Below, in pieces: positions 8,638 through 17,591 of a stretch of DNA of 64,000 nucleotides; positions within the stretch are counted from its first letter, which is position 1; each line of letters begins with the position of its first letter. The stretch is from Anaerovirgula multivorans (GTDB lineage: Bacteria; Bacillota; Clostridia; Peptostreptococcales; Natronincolaceae). The notes below the pieces were generated by a model. That model did not search any database and was not told the origin of the DNA. It saw only the letters and a program-made list of their open reading frames with translations. The position numbers were made by a program, and so were the translations under genes. Location of the stretch: assembly GCF_900188145.1 (NCBI RefSeq), contig NZ_FZOJ01000027.1, positions 1-64,000 of the forward strand. Reading direction: 5' to 3'.

Positions 8638-9912
8638 CTAATGAAAGAATGCTCTTGGTAGCCACATCACTAAAGGCTCTATATAAGTTATCAACAGTAC
8701 GATTATAGCTCCAGAGATAAAGTAGGGTATAAGGTCTGTAATAGTGTCCTCTATGCTGTTCTTTGCTATATTGCAGGATATAAATAATGTTGTCCCCACC
8801 GGTGGAGTAAAGAGTCCAAGAGCAAGGGCACAAAGCATAATGATTGCAAAGTGTACAGGATCCATACCCATTTCCATAATAATAGGCATATAAATAGGAA
8901 TAAAGATAAATAGATTCGGAACATTATCCATAATCATACCAGCAAGAAAGAGTATAGCTACCATTACAAATAAAAGTAATTGGTTTGGTAAATTTAATCC
9001 AAGCAATCCTTGTGCTATCATTGTAGGTATATTTTCTCGAATAAGCACCCATGTAAATATAGTGGCAGAGCAAACAACCAGCATAACTATTGTAGTACCT
9101 TTAGCAGTATCTACAAGTGCCTTATAAATATTTTTTAAATTCAAAGACCTATAAACAATAACACCTACCAATAGGGCGTAAACAGCCGATAAGGAAGCTG
9201 ACTCTGTTGGTGTAGCTATTCCCAACACAATCGAACCTATAAGAACAATCGGAAGCACAAGAGCCCATATGGCATCCTTTGCTGAATCAAATACTTCTTT
9301 AAACGTAGCTCTCGCTTCACGAGGATAGTCTCTTTTTTTGGAAATAATCACTGTAACCATGAGGTAGGTGAATCCAATTAAGATGCCCGGAACCGCACCA
9401 GCCATAAACATCTGTGCTACAGAGAGATTCGCAATCCAAGCAATTACAATCATCGTACTGCTAGGAGGAATGATTATCCCTACTACCGAACTTGTGGCAT
9501 TTATAGCAGCTGCAAAAGATTTTGGATAACCTTTTCTCTCCATCTCAGGTATAAGAATGCTACCTACAGAAGCAGCATCAGCAACAGATGAACCAGAAAC
9601 ACCAGCCATAATCATACTGGTAACAACAGACACACATGCCAATCCTCCTGGAAGATGTCTTACTAAAACATTGGCAAAATTTATTATTCTTTTAGCAATT
9701 CCGGCTTCTACCATTAGGTTTCCCGCCAAAATAAAGAAAGGCACTGCAAGAAAAGAGAAGGATTGAGTATTAGAAAAAAATCTTTGAGTAGCAACAGAAA
9801 TTGGGATATCCATGGCAATTATGTAACTGATTCCCGATAATCCCATTGAAAATGCTATTGGAACACCAATGGCCACCATACCAAAAAATGCTATCATAAT
9901 AATCAAAATCAT
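8638..9912 (-). CDS. TRAP transporter large permease (DctM)
   Basis: A 424-residue membrane protein with about twelve hydrophobic segments and DctM-family landmarks: PFFILAGNLMVEAG, GGLACVSVVTSMIMAGVSGSSVADAA and the second repeat NLFIFIPIYMP with LFTPPVGTTLFI. It is the channel subunit of a tripartite ATP-independent periplasmic-type transporter driven by sodium or proton gradients, importing small carboxylates or amino-acid-like acids. Its stop is immediately followed (upstream, 1 bp) by the small permease gene, and the binding protein is next. The neighbouring catabolic enzymes imply an amino-acid-type cargo. Confidence 0.93.
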   Translation of the reverse strand: MILIIMIAFFGMVAIGVPIAFSMGLSGISYIIAMDIPISVATQRFFSNTQSFSFLAVPFFILAGNLMVEAGIAKRIINFANVLVRHLPGGLACVSVVTSMIMAGVSGSSVADAASVGSILIPEMERKGYPKSFAAAINATSSVVGIIIPPSSTMIVIAWIANLSVAQMFMAGAVPGILIGFTYLMVTVIISKKRDYPREARATFKEVFDSAKDAIWALVLPIVLIGSIVLGIATPTESASLSAVYALLVGVIVYRSLNLKNIYKALVDTAKGTTIVMLVVCSATIFTWVLIRENIPTMIAQGLLGLNLPNQLLLFVMVAILFLAGMIMDNVPNLFIFIPIYMPIIMEMGMDPVHFAIIMLCALALGLFTPPVGTTLFISCNIAKNSIEDTITDLIPYFISGAIIVLLITYIEPLVMWLPRAFFH

Positions 9913-9913
9913 A

Positions 9914-10393
9914 CTACATCACCATATTATCCTTTCCTCGCAATTTTAATATTAACTGATAGATTAAAACTATAGTCATCATTATAAAACCGATTGCAAA
10001 AGAACCATAAAGAATGATCTTACTAAAGCCAAGAAGTGCCATAGTCTGCGTTCTCAGTTGGAGGCTCAGTTCAATACTGGATTTAACCATTATTCCACAG
10101 AATGTAATTGATAAAAGATTTATAAGTATTTCTACATAATATTTCATTCTTGGTGAGAATTTTTCTTTTACAAACATAAGTGATATATTTTCTTCATGAA
10201 TAGTAATCACGATTGCAGCAAGAGCTGTGATCCAAGGAAACGTAATATTGGTTAACTCTGTTGTTATTGCAATAGGAAAACAAAAAAAATATCGGCTAAT
10301 AACCTCCGTACTAACTACTATTGTGAGAAATGCTACAAGAAGAGCACATATAAAGTTTATAGCCTTTTCCATTTTATTGATAATTTTATTCAT
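9914..10393 (-). CDS. TRAP transporter small permease (DctQ)
   Basis: A 159-residue protein with four predicted membrane helices. TEVISRYFFCFPIAITTELT near residue 30 matches the DctQ consensus (EVxxRYxFxxxxxWxxEL), although the usual Trp is replaced. It pairs with the adjacent DctM to form the membrane complex. The ribosome site is AAGGAGGTCTTTCTAGTAG before the ATG. It overlaps nothing but lies only 1 bp from dctM, so translation is probably coupled. Confidence 0.88.
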   Translation of the reverse strand: MNKIINKMEKAINFICALLVAFLTIVVSTEVISRYFFCFPIAITTELTNITFPWITALAAIVITIHEENISLMFVKEKFSPRMKYYVEILINLLSITFCGIMVKSSIELSLQLRTQTMALLGFSKIILYGSFAIGFIMMTIVLIYQLILKLRGKDNMVM

Positions 10394-10520
10394 CTACTAG
10401 AAAGACCTCCTTAACCATCTGCATTTATGGTGCTAGGATTATACAAATGTATTGCATAATTGTATCGTTGCTTACCCTAATAAATAGAGTAAGCAACACT
10501 TAAAATAAAGGAGAGTTTAT

Positions 10521-11528
10521 TTATTTGTTTAGCAACTCTGCAAAATCAGCTGGTATCTTCTTAGCAAATTCATCATAAACAGGCTGAACTGCCTTTCTAA
10601 ATTCCGTTGTATCCGGCTCTGTTACTTCTTTGAAAGAATCCTGTAACTTTTTAAGATATTCTACATCACCATTTACATAATATTCTCTTGATACCTCAAT
10701 TGCTGCATCAGCTGCTTTTTGAACTATTTCTTTCGCTTCATCATCAAGCTGATTCCAGAGCTTTTCACTTGTTAAAAAGTTAATGTTATAGTAGAAAATA
10801 TTTAACTGTGCCATATAATCTTGTACTTCATGAAACTTTGTTTGATAAATAGCATCCATTGGGTTAAATTGACCATCAACAACACCTTGTTGAAGGCTAA
10901 GATATACCTCTGTAAAAGGAATTGTTGCTACAGAAGCACCTAAATTCTGCATAGTTCCAATAAGCACCGGTTCATTAGGACTTCTCATTTTTAAACCTCT
11001 CATATCTTCAATACTATTAATTGCTCTTTTTGAGTTTGTAACCTGAGCAAAACCAAGATCTCCAAACCCTAATATCTTATAGCCATGTTTTAAAGCAGTC
11101 TGTTTCCAATAATCACCGATTTCTCCATCCATTTTAGCGTGAGCATCGTCATATCCTGTTGTCAGGAAGGGCAGCGATGCTGCTCCAAAAACCGGATCAA
11201 CGTTTGACATTGCTCCACCACCTGGTAATGAAAAGTCCTGTGACCCAACAAGAATACCTTCTATTTGCTCTTGCTCGCTGCCAAGTAATTCAGTAGGAAA
11301 AATTTCTACTTTAAGTCTACCATTACTTTCTTCTTCAAGAACACGCTTGAATTCCTTTGACATTTCACCGCGTACAGAATCCTCTGTCGTATTAAAGCCA
11401 AGCTTGAATGTATACGAATTTAATTCATCCCCCTCTTGTTTATCCTGTGTTGTTGGTTGTTTTCCACATCCTGCAAGAGAACCTATGACAAGTGTTATCA
11501 TTAAAAATACTAAAAGTGCTTTTTTCAT
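10521..11528 (-). CDS. TRAP transporter solute-binding lipoprotein (DctP)
   Basis: The start is ATG 11528 behind TTAGGGGGTAAGTTC; an in-frame upstream start would add 14 non-conserved residues. The protein has 335 residues, a lipoprotein signal (MKKALLVFL... with lipobox LAGC, Cys about residue 21), and the DctP-type body: FKLGFNTTEDSVRGEMSKEF, the conserved arginine region RGLKMRSPNEPV (about residue 180), and ATIPFTEVYLSLQQGVVDGQ. In this family the arginine holds the carboxylate of the ligand. It presents substrate to the DctQM pair encoded just downstream. A short intergenic gap of 127 bp to dctQ contains no clear terminator. Confidence 0.93.
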   Translation of the reverse strand: MKKALLVFLMITLVIGSLAGCGKQPTTQDKQEGDELNSYTFKLGFNTTEDSVRGEMSKEFKRVLEEESNGRLKVEIFPTELLGSEQEQIEGILVGSQDFSLPGGGAMSNVDPVFGAASLPFLTTGYDDAHAKMDGEIGDYWKQTALKHGYKILGFGDLGFAQVTNSKRAINSIEDMRGLKMRSPNEPVLIGTMQNLGASVATIPFTEVYLSLQQGVVDGQFNPMDAIYQTKFHEVQDYMAQLNIFYYNINFLTSEKLWNQLDDEAKEIVQKAADAAIEVSREYYVNGDVEYLKKLQDSFKEVTEPDTTEFRKAVQPVYDEFAKKIPADFAELLNK

Positions 11529-11605
11529 GAACTTACCCCCTAAGTATTTTGTAGATTGTACATTATACAATCCATTTAATCAATAAAATTATTAAACCAA
11601 CTTTC

Positions 11606-12064
11606 CTAGCCTTTAATTTCAACAACCAACTCAATTTCTACAGGGATATCCGTTGGAAGTACATTTGTCCCTAATGCGCACCTAGTATGTTTTCCGGCTT
11701 CACCGAAAATTTCAATCATAAGATCCGATGCACCATTAATGACAGTAGGCTGTTCAAAAAAATCAGTTGTACTTGCAATAAATCCTTTAAGGTGTACAAT
11801 TTCCTTAACCCTGTCAAGATCTCCAATCACCTTTTTAAGTTGGGCAATTAGATTAAGTCCGCACAGCCTTGCAGCTTGATATCCCTCCTCTTTCGTACAC
11901 TCTTTGCCCACTTTGCCTGTGTACATTTGAATTCCGTTAATAATTGGCCCTTGTCCTGATATGTAAACCATATTACCTATTACTTTAGCTGGAACATATG
12001 AAGCAATAGGTTGCGGAGCCTCAGGCAAAGTAATACCAAGTTGCTTTAATTTCTCTTCCACCAT
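11606..12064 (-). CDS. RidA family enamine/imine deaminase
   Basis: A 152-residue Rid-family protein. VYISGQGPI, a central HLKGFIASTTDFFEQP and the C-terminal HTRCALGTNVLPTDIPVEIE match the family; Arg in HTRCALG corresponds to the catalytic Arg105 of RidA. The family hydrolyses 2-aminoacrylate and related enamines to 2-keto acids. It is the first gene of the catabolic operon, and its presence supports the idea that the PLP enzymes downstream work through beta-elimination of serine- or threonine-like compounds. It is the longer (about 150 residue) YoaB-like subgroup rather than the 128-residue RidA form. Confidence 0.9.
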   Translation of the reverse strand: MVEEKLKQLGITLPEAPQPIASYVPAKVIGNMVYISGQGPIINGIQMYTGKVGKECTKEEGYQAARLCGLNLIAQLKKVIGDLDRVKEIVHLKGFIASTTDFFEQPTVINGASDLMIEIFGEAGKHTRCALGTNVLPTDIPVEIELVVEIKG

Positions 12065-12101
12065 TATCTCATCTCTCCCTTTTCTCTATAGCTTATGAGT
12101 T

Positions 12102-12134
12102 AATGAATAATTTCTAATTATTAGACTATTCATT
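12102..12134. promoter_or_regulatory. Candidate operator: 33-bp dyad upstream of the ridA operon
   Basis: An extended inverted repeat has outer arms AATGAATA/TATTCATT and inner arms CTAAT/ATTAG around a central A. It lies about 38 bp before the ridA start and downstream of a TATGATAAT-type -10 element, so a bound protein would block transcription or elongation. The DauR-like regulator encoded immediately upstream is the obvious candidate ligand. Confidence 0.55.
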
Positions 12135-12225
12135 AGCTCTGATTTCATATTATCATAATTACGCAAAAAAATAAATAGTTTTTTGATATAAAAAAAAATT
12201 TTTAGGTAATGGGCAATAAAAAACA

Positions 12226-12876
12226 TCATGCTCCATTTTTTCTAGATATATCCAGATAGGTGTATAAAGTATATTTCGAAATACCAAGATACTCACATAC
12301 CCTGTCTCCAGATTTGGTAATTAGAAACACTCCCTTTTTATCAAGGTATTGTATTGCGCTTATTTTCTCTTCTTTACTCATTGCATCTGGAAGCTTTCCT
12401 ATTTTTTTCTGACATTCAATAATAAAATAGTCAAGAAGTTCATTAACGTTATTTGCAAAAACTTCGTTAACTTCTTCTTCATTATTATTATCAATAAGCC
12501 AATACTCTTTCAAAATACTGTCTGCCATTAACAAATCAGTTATATCAAAGTTGATACATATAGAACCAACAACTTTATTGTTTTCATCTCTCAAGTAAGT
12601 TGAGGATGACCGTAATATTCTACCACTGGTTGTTCTTGTAGTATATTTATATCTATCTCCCTCTTCTGTAGTTCCTCTTAAAACTTCTAACCCTAGATTG
12701 CTCCCACAATCTCCCACTTGCCTTCCAGTAATATGGTTGTTTTCTATTGCAACAATCGTACTCTCATAGTCTTGACTTAAATCGTGAACCACAACTTCAC
12801 ATTTTTTTCCGAACTGCTCAGCAATCATTTTAGCTAATCTTTGTAGATTATCCTTCTGATTTTCTATATAATTCAT
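12226..12876 (-). CDS. DauR/YheO-type transcriptional regulator
   Basis: A 216-residue protein starting at ATG 12876 behind TTGGAGGAGAATAGA. Residues about 5-115 are a YheO-like PAS domain (KCEVVVHDL, LRSSSTYLRDENNKVVGSICINFDI), and the C-terminus (about 160-214) is the matching helix-turn-helix (IQYLDKKGVFLITKSGDRVCEYLGISKYTLYTYL). This is the DauR architecture, named for the D-arginine utilisation regulator. The PAS domain presumably senses the amino acid substrate. The gene stands alone at the head of the cluster and has its own promoter, and a dyad operator lies in front of the next gene. Confidence 0.85.
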   Translation of the reverse strand: MNYIENQKDNLQRLAKMIAEQFGKKCEVVVHDLSQDYESTIVAIENNHITGRQVGDCGSNLGLEVLRGTTEEGDRYKYTTRTTSGRILRSSSTYLRDENNKVVGSICINFDITDLLMADSILKEYWLIDNNNEEEVNEVFANNVNELLDYFIIECQKKIGKLPDAMSKEEKISAIQYLDKKGVFLITKSGDRVCEYLGISKYTLYTYLDISRKNGA

Positions 12877-12927
12877 TCTATTCTCCTCCAATGCCATAAT
12901 ATCAGATTTCATCATTCTGACTAAATC

Positions 12928-12957
12928 ATTATATCATACATTCTATTCCCTTTTCAA
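12928..12957 (-). promoter_or_regulatory. Promoter of the DauR-like gene
   Basis: On the minus strand TTGAAA (12957-12952) and TATAAT (12933-12928) are separated by 18 bp, with a TG just before the -10 box. Transcription would start near 12920, giving a leader of about 45 nt before the chosen ATG at 12876. This supports that start over the in-frame ATG codons at 12915 and 12912. Confidence 0.65.
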
Positions 12958-12981
12958 TTTGTCTATTCTCTCTTCTTACTT

Positions 12982-14354
12982 ATAATAGTGCATTTTTACT
13001 TCAAAAATTTTACAGTTAAATAGACAAACAGATTCTCAAGCTATTTTTAATGTCTCAAAAATTTTATCAATAGGCTTACCCTTGATTGCAGCAGAGTAAA
13101 TCCAAATAACTTGGAATTTTTTTAAATCCTTCTGGGCTAGCTTTAAACCCGTATTAAAATGAAAGACTTCTTTTGAATAGAGTTTACAGTAAGTATAAGT
13201 TAGGAGCATTACTATAAGATATCTAATAATACTTCTTTCACTTCTGATTTGATAGTTGTTTAATCCTAAATAATTTTTACAGTCTCTAAAGAATGGCTCA
13301 ATTACCCATCTGTCTGTATATTAAGTTAAAACATTTAAAGGATTTAAAGATAGATCCAAGGCTATAAATGCTTTTAAAGCACCTTCTTTATGAAAGGACC
13401 CTTTGGGATAACTTAAGGTTATTGAAACTTTTTTCATATCATTTAATTTGCCAATATAGTTGTAGATATAGTATTTTTCACCTTTAACTGTGACTAGATC
13501 AAAGGAATCTTTATCTAAACTAGTAGCGAATTTATGAAGTTTAACCCCTAATCTTTCATGACCTTTAGGATAAATAACTCTGTTAGTTCTAAGTGCTCCA
13601 ATATAACTATAACCAGCCTCCTTTGAAGCTGTAAAAATGGCTTTGCAACTATACCAACTATCACATAATACAAAACCACTATTAATAGGTTTAGGTAAAG
13701 AAGAAATTAAATTTGTAGCAATATCTATCTTACTCATTTTCTCTTTATCATAGATTTTTATAGCATAAGGGAAAACTAAACCATCACACGAAAGCAAAGC
13801 TACAACTAATTGATGACCATATACAGTCTTTTTCTTTAAATGTGAATTGTGAAAAGAGCATTTTTGAATAATATTTTTAGCCTTTGACGAGGGCTTAGTC
13901 TTTTCAGAAATCGTGTCATCAATAATCATATATATGGGTTTATTTGTTTTCTTTGATTTATTCCAGATAAGTTCTAAAGTTGCTGATTCTAAAGCTGTCA
14001 TCAATAGTTCTTCATTCCATTTGCTTTGGGAGAAAAACCTTGAAATACTAGTTCTATGCTTCGGTGAAGTAAGCTCTGCTATGTCAGACATTTTCCCGTT
14101 GTATCCCTTTAAAATCATAGCATTCATAGTATTCTCAAGATGTTTGAGTTGAGGCTTAGTTAGATACAGGTCAAATCTTAATTCTTTAAAAAAATTGTAT
14201 ATAGATCCTTCATTTGATATAATTGAGTTCTGAAACATTTATGCATATCTCCTTGTTATGTTTTGTATGAGAACTTAATTATAACAGGATTTTGCATAGA
14301 TGTTTCTTTGTTTTATTCAACTGTAAAATTTTTGAAGCTTTTTTGCACTATTAT
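12982..14354 (-). mobile_element. IS4/IS701-like insertion sequence with 36-bp inverted ends
   Basis: The element is bounded by nearly identical inverted ends. The left end begins ATAATAGTGCA and contains CTTCAAAAATTTTACAGTT; the right end is the reverse complement with the same two blocks and six differing bases between them. Total length is about 1373 bp. It carries one transposase gene on the minus strand, inactivated by a stop. A target duplication could not be fixed because the flanks are A+T-rich and continue the symmetry by one or two bases. Confidence 0.85.
13036..14238 (-). pseudogene. DDE transposase (IS4/IS701-like), one nonsense codon
   Basis: Read through, the frame encodes 400 residues. 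A TAA at 13323-13321 cuts it after residue 305, inside the catalytic domain and just before YTDRWVIEPFFRDCKNYLGL, the segment carrying the conserved catalytic Glu (Y-x-x-R-W-x-I-E). Earlier landmarks are ISRFFSQSKWNEE, the first catalytic Asp in YMIIDDTISEK, and VLCDSWYSC for the second. The C-terminal 95 codons remain fully open, so the stop is young. No other defect is visible; transposase supplied in trans could still move the element. Confidence 0.88.
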
Positions 14355-14520
14355 AGTATCTATGAACAACTGGGAATTTTTTTCTTTTCCATAGGGTATT
14401 CTAGTTGTTTTGTGATTTACCCCTTTCCCCTCAATAGATAATCATTTTTACATGTATCACAAATCATGATCTGATTAACAGAGGAATTTTGCCCGTAATA
14501 TTTCATTGGGAACAATTATG

Positions 14521-15249
14521 TTATGCCCTTGAATGAAATCCTTTTAACCATTTATCTAGTTCTCTTTCGCGGTCTACGCCCACTGAGAATTCCTTGCAAG
14601 CAGCAATCTGCCCATCCCTGATATAGAGTACTTTTCTTGCTTTGGCAGCTACCCGGGGATCATGGGTAACAGTCATTATGGTCATTCCATCACGATTCAA
14701 ATTTTCCAGGATTGCCATTACCTGATCCGTCGCGGCGGAATTCAGACTTCCTGTCGGTTCATCCAAAAACAAAATTTCAGGATTATTGATCATGGCGCGG
14801 CAAATGGAAGCCCGTTGTAACTGTCCGCCGGAAACTTCTCGGATATCACGTTCTCCGATTCCTTCAATTTCCATCTGCTTCATTAATTCCAATGCACGTT
14901 TTCTTATGTCATCTGCTGATTTTTTTTTGGCTACAAGACCTGGCAGTATAATATTATCAAAGATAGAAAGATTCTTTAACATCTGTGGGTTTTGAAATAC
15001 AAATCCCATTTTAATCAGCCGGAATCGGGATAATTCATTCTCCTGCATTTCAGATATGTTTATTCCTTTAAACAATACCCTGCCGTCACTAATGCTATCC
15101 ATTCCGCTGATACTGTAGAGAAGCGTTGATTTACCCGAACCTGAAGGTCCCATAACCGCTACAAAATCTCCGTTTTTGATTTCAAAAGATATGTTATACA
15201 ATATCTGCGTATCTTTAAATGACTTACTGATCTGCTCAACTTTTATCAT
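14521..15249 (-). CDS. ABC transporter ATPase (MacB/LolD type)
   Basis: A 242-residue nucleotide-binding protein. Walker A is GPSGSGKST (about residue 35), the Q-loop follows in VFQNPQML, the signature is VSGGQLQRASI (about 142), Walker B is EILFLDEPTG, and the switch His is in TVTHDPR. The EPTGSLNS D-loop region is typical of MacB/LolD/FtsE-type ATPases that pair with FtsX-fold permeases, here the gene 11 bp upstream. The last gene of the tetR-controlled efflux operon; probably exports a peptide, lipid or drug. Confidence 0.93.
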   Translation of the reverse strand: MIKVEQISKSFKDTQILYNISFEIKNGDFVAVMGPSGSGKSTLLYSISGMDSISDGRVLFKGINISEMQENELSRFRLIKMGFVFQNPQMLKNLSIFDNIILPGLVAKKKSADDIRKRALELMKQMEIEGIGERDIREVSGGQLQRASICRAMINNPEILFLDEPTGSLNSAATDQVMAILENLNRDGMTIMTVTHDPRVAAKARKVLYIRDGQIAACKEFSVGVDRERELDKWLKGFHSRA

Positions 15250-15260
15250 GGCTCGACTCC

Positions 15261-17591
15261 TTATTCTATTATTTGATTTCTAATGTGATAGTTTCTGACA
15301 ACTTTGGTTCCCACAATCACGGTAATGAGGACTACCAGCAGCTGCACTGCCGGGGAAAGCAGATAGGCCGTAATCGGCTCAACTAGCATCGTTATTTTTG
15401 ATACCCCCATAGAAGAAAGCATCCACCCGAAAATAACTTCTCCTAAAAAGTTTGCAAGGACCGTTCCTGCAAATATTGCCACAAATTGAATCATAAGAAT
15501 CCGTATTCCAAACTGTATCCTGATATCCCGGTTTGAAAAGCCAATTGCTTTCTTAATTGCGATTGCACTGTGTTCCCTCGCTGTGATCAACTGCAAAATC
15601 ATCACGGTAATTAGCATGATTAAAAGCAATGAAATCATGATGGCTGTACCCTCCACCAGACTCATATTATCCATAATACCGCCAAGGGTCTGAGAAACAA
15701 ACTCACTGATGGGCGTTATTTTACTGTCTGTTAGTATACTTCTCAATTCATCCGTCTTTTCCTCAATCCTGACACCGTCCCGGACATTCAAATAAATAAT
15801 ATAGACTTCCACATCAATTTCGGCAAAATCAATAGCTGCTTTGGCAGTCTTGCCACCATAAGTAATATCTTGATAAATACCGCATAAGGTAAACAAAAGT
15901 TCTTCCCCCTGATAGATTACTGTCAGGGAATCGCCAACTTCTTTTCTTAATTCCGAAGCGCTCAGATATGAAAGGGCCATTTCTTTCCTGTCGTTCGGTG
16001 CCCTTCCCTGAAGATACTCCAAGGGAAAAACAGATGCATCACCATTTTCGACACGGATGTATTCCCATTCCCCATCAGCATTCTGTAGCTGTACGTAACC
16101 ATTTTGGTAAATAGCATATTTGTCAATTTCTGCATCATTTTCCAGATAGGATTGGGCGGCATCTTTTTGTTCCGCTAGTTTCTCGCTGTACTGAATATCA
16201 ATACGAATATCACTTTCTCCTACACCCATATAGGTCATGAAGGATGGATTTTCCACTGTACTCTTCATATTCATCGGAAGTAGAATCAAAAATGACGAAA
16301 ATACAAACACCAAAAAAATAACCAGATATTCCTTCCATTTACATTTCAATTCACCGAAAGCTATTGTGAGATTGGGATGTTTTAATCCAGAGGAAGGTAA
16401 GGAATAGTGTCCTTCCTTCTCTATCTTCTCTTCCCCCCGCATCAGCCCCACAACAGTACTATTCAGATTTCTGCCAATAATTTTATGGCATCTAAGCATA
16501 ACAATCACACTGAGAAGGATTACCCCAATGAAAGGAAATACCCATTTCATCCACTCGTCGGTGCCATATCCGCAGTACATAATAACCGAGGATGAAAAGA
16601 AATCTCCAAAGGGAATCGCTGCCAGATAACCGATCACTCCCGCTACCAGCACAAGCATTATATACTTCATCTGATATAACTTAGCAATTGCTTTTCTAGG
16701 AAATCCAATTGCTTTCATCTCCCCTATGGTATAATTCTCTTCTGCCATGGTTGCCCGAATAATATAAGATAAACACAGGACTGCTATCATTATTAAAAGA
16801 ATACTGATTGCGATGATTATGAATGCTACCAAGCCATGGGAAAGATTGTTCAGCATCCTCAGAAGGCTGCCTGTTACCGTGGCACCATTGGAAGGCATCC
16901 CCGCATCCATATAATCCTTCTCCAAAACCGCCGTAGCGGTACCATTCTCTAATAGGAATTCAAAACAGTATTCCCATTCTCCCATATGAAGACTTATTTC
17001 ATCAATATCTGTCTGACTGATTAATAAACGCTTTGAAGATGCCAGTGCCGCGTTCATCGATGCGTCACGAATGATTGTTGATACTATCAGCTCCTTGCGG
17101 TAATCCCCTTGATGTAATGTAATAACATCTCCCACCTGAATACCTAGCTCCTCTACATAATAAACAGGAACTCCGATTTCTCCCTCCTGAAGAAAAGCAA
17201 TCTCATTATCCATATTAAGGAGGAAATCAAATCTTTCATTCTGAACAACGAATCCATTATCCATCAGGTACTTTTCCAGTGTTTCACCCTGATAAATAAT
17301 ATTTGCATTGCTGATATTAAGCATCTTGACAATCTGGGAATCCTTAATATAATCATGGGTTTCTACAAAGCTCTCAAAGGCTTCCCTATCATAGGTTCCC
17401 TTATGCATCTGTAGGTATTCGGGCGGCACAGCTAGTTCATTTAACCCATTTAGTGAAGATATCATTGTACCTGTCACCCTTAACCCACCTGCCATCAAAA
17501 GGGCCGAAAGGATCAAGAATACCGCCAGGGCAGTTGTGATCACTCTGTTTCTCTTAAAGTCTTTTCGGACAAGATTTAGTAATAGTTTCAT
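15261..17591 (-). CDS. FtsX/MacB-fold ABC transporter permease
   Basis: A 776-residue membrane protein with the classic two-copy layout: one membrane helix at residues 20-40, a long extracytoplasmic domain, three helices around residues 255-370, a second single helix near 425-445, another large outer domain, and three helices at about 650-765. GEMKAIGFPRKAIAKLYQMK and AIKKAIGFSNRDIRIQFGIR are the paired coupling-helix segments next to the ATPase. The start overlaps the end of the MFS gene by 38 bp and uses the ribosome site AAGGAGG, so the genes are translationally linked. Family role: mechanotransmission-type export or signalling of peptides or lipids. Confidence 0.9.
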   Translation of the reverse strand: MKLLLNLVRKDFKRNRVITTALAVFLILSALLMAGGLRVTGTMISSLNGLNELAVPPEYLQMHKGTYDREAFESFVETHDYIKDSQIVKMLNISNANIIYQGETLEKYLMDNGFVVQNERFDFLLNMDNEIAFLQEGEIGVPVYYVEELGIQVGDVITLHQGDYRKELIVSTIIRDASMNAALASSKRLLISQTDIDEISLHMGEWEYCFEFLLENGTATAVLEKDYMDAGMPSNGATVTGSLLRMLNNLSHGLVAFIIIAISILLIMIAVLCLSYIIRATMAEENYTIGEMKAIGFPRKAIAKLYQMKYIMLVLVAGVIGYLAAIPFGDFFSSSVIMYCGYGTDEWMKWVFPFIGVILLSVIVMLRCHKIIGRNLNSTVVGLMRGEEKIEKEGHYSLPSSGLKHPNLTIAFGELKCKWKEYLVIFLVFVFSSFLILLPMNMKSTVENPSFMTYMGVGESDIRIDIQYSEKLAEQKDAAQSYLENDAEIDKYAIYQNGYVQLQNADGEWEYIRVENGDASVFPLEYLQGRAPNDRKEMALSYLSASELRKEVGDSLTVIYQGEELLFTLCGIYQDITYGGKTAKAAIDFAEIDVEVYIIYLNVRDGVRIEEKTDELRSILTDSKITPISEFVSQTLGGIMDNMSLVEGTAIMISLLLIMLITVMILQLITAREHSAIAIKKAIGFSNRDIRIQFGIRILMIQFVAIFAGTVLANFLGEVIFGWMLSSMGVSKITMLVEPITAYLLSPAVQLLVVLITVIVGTKVVRNYHIRNQIIE

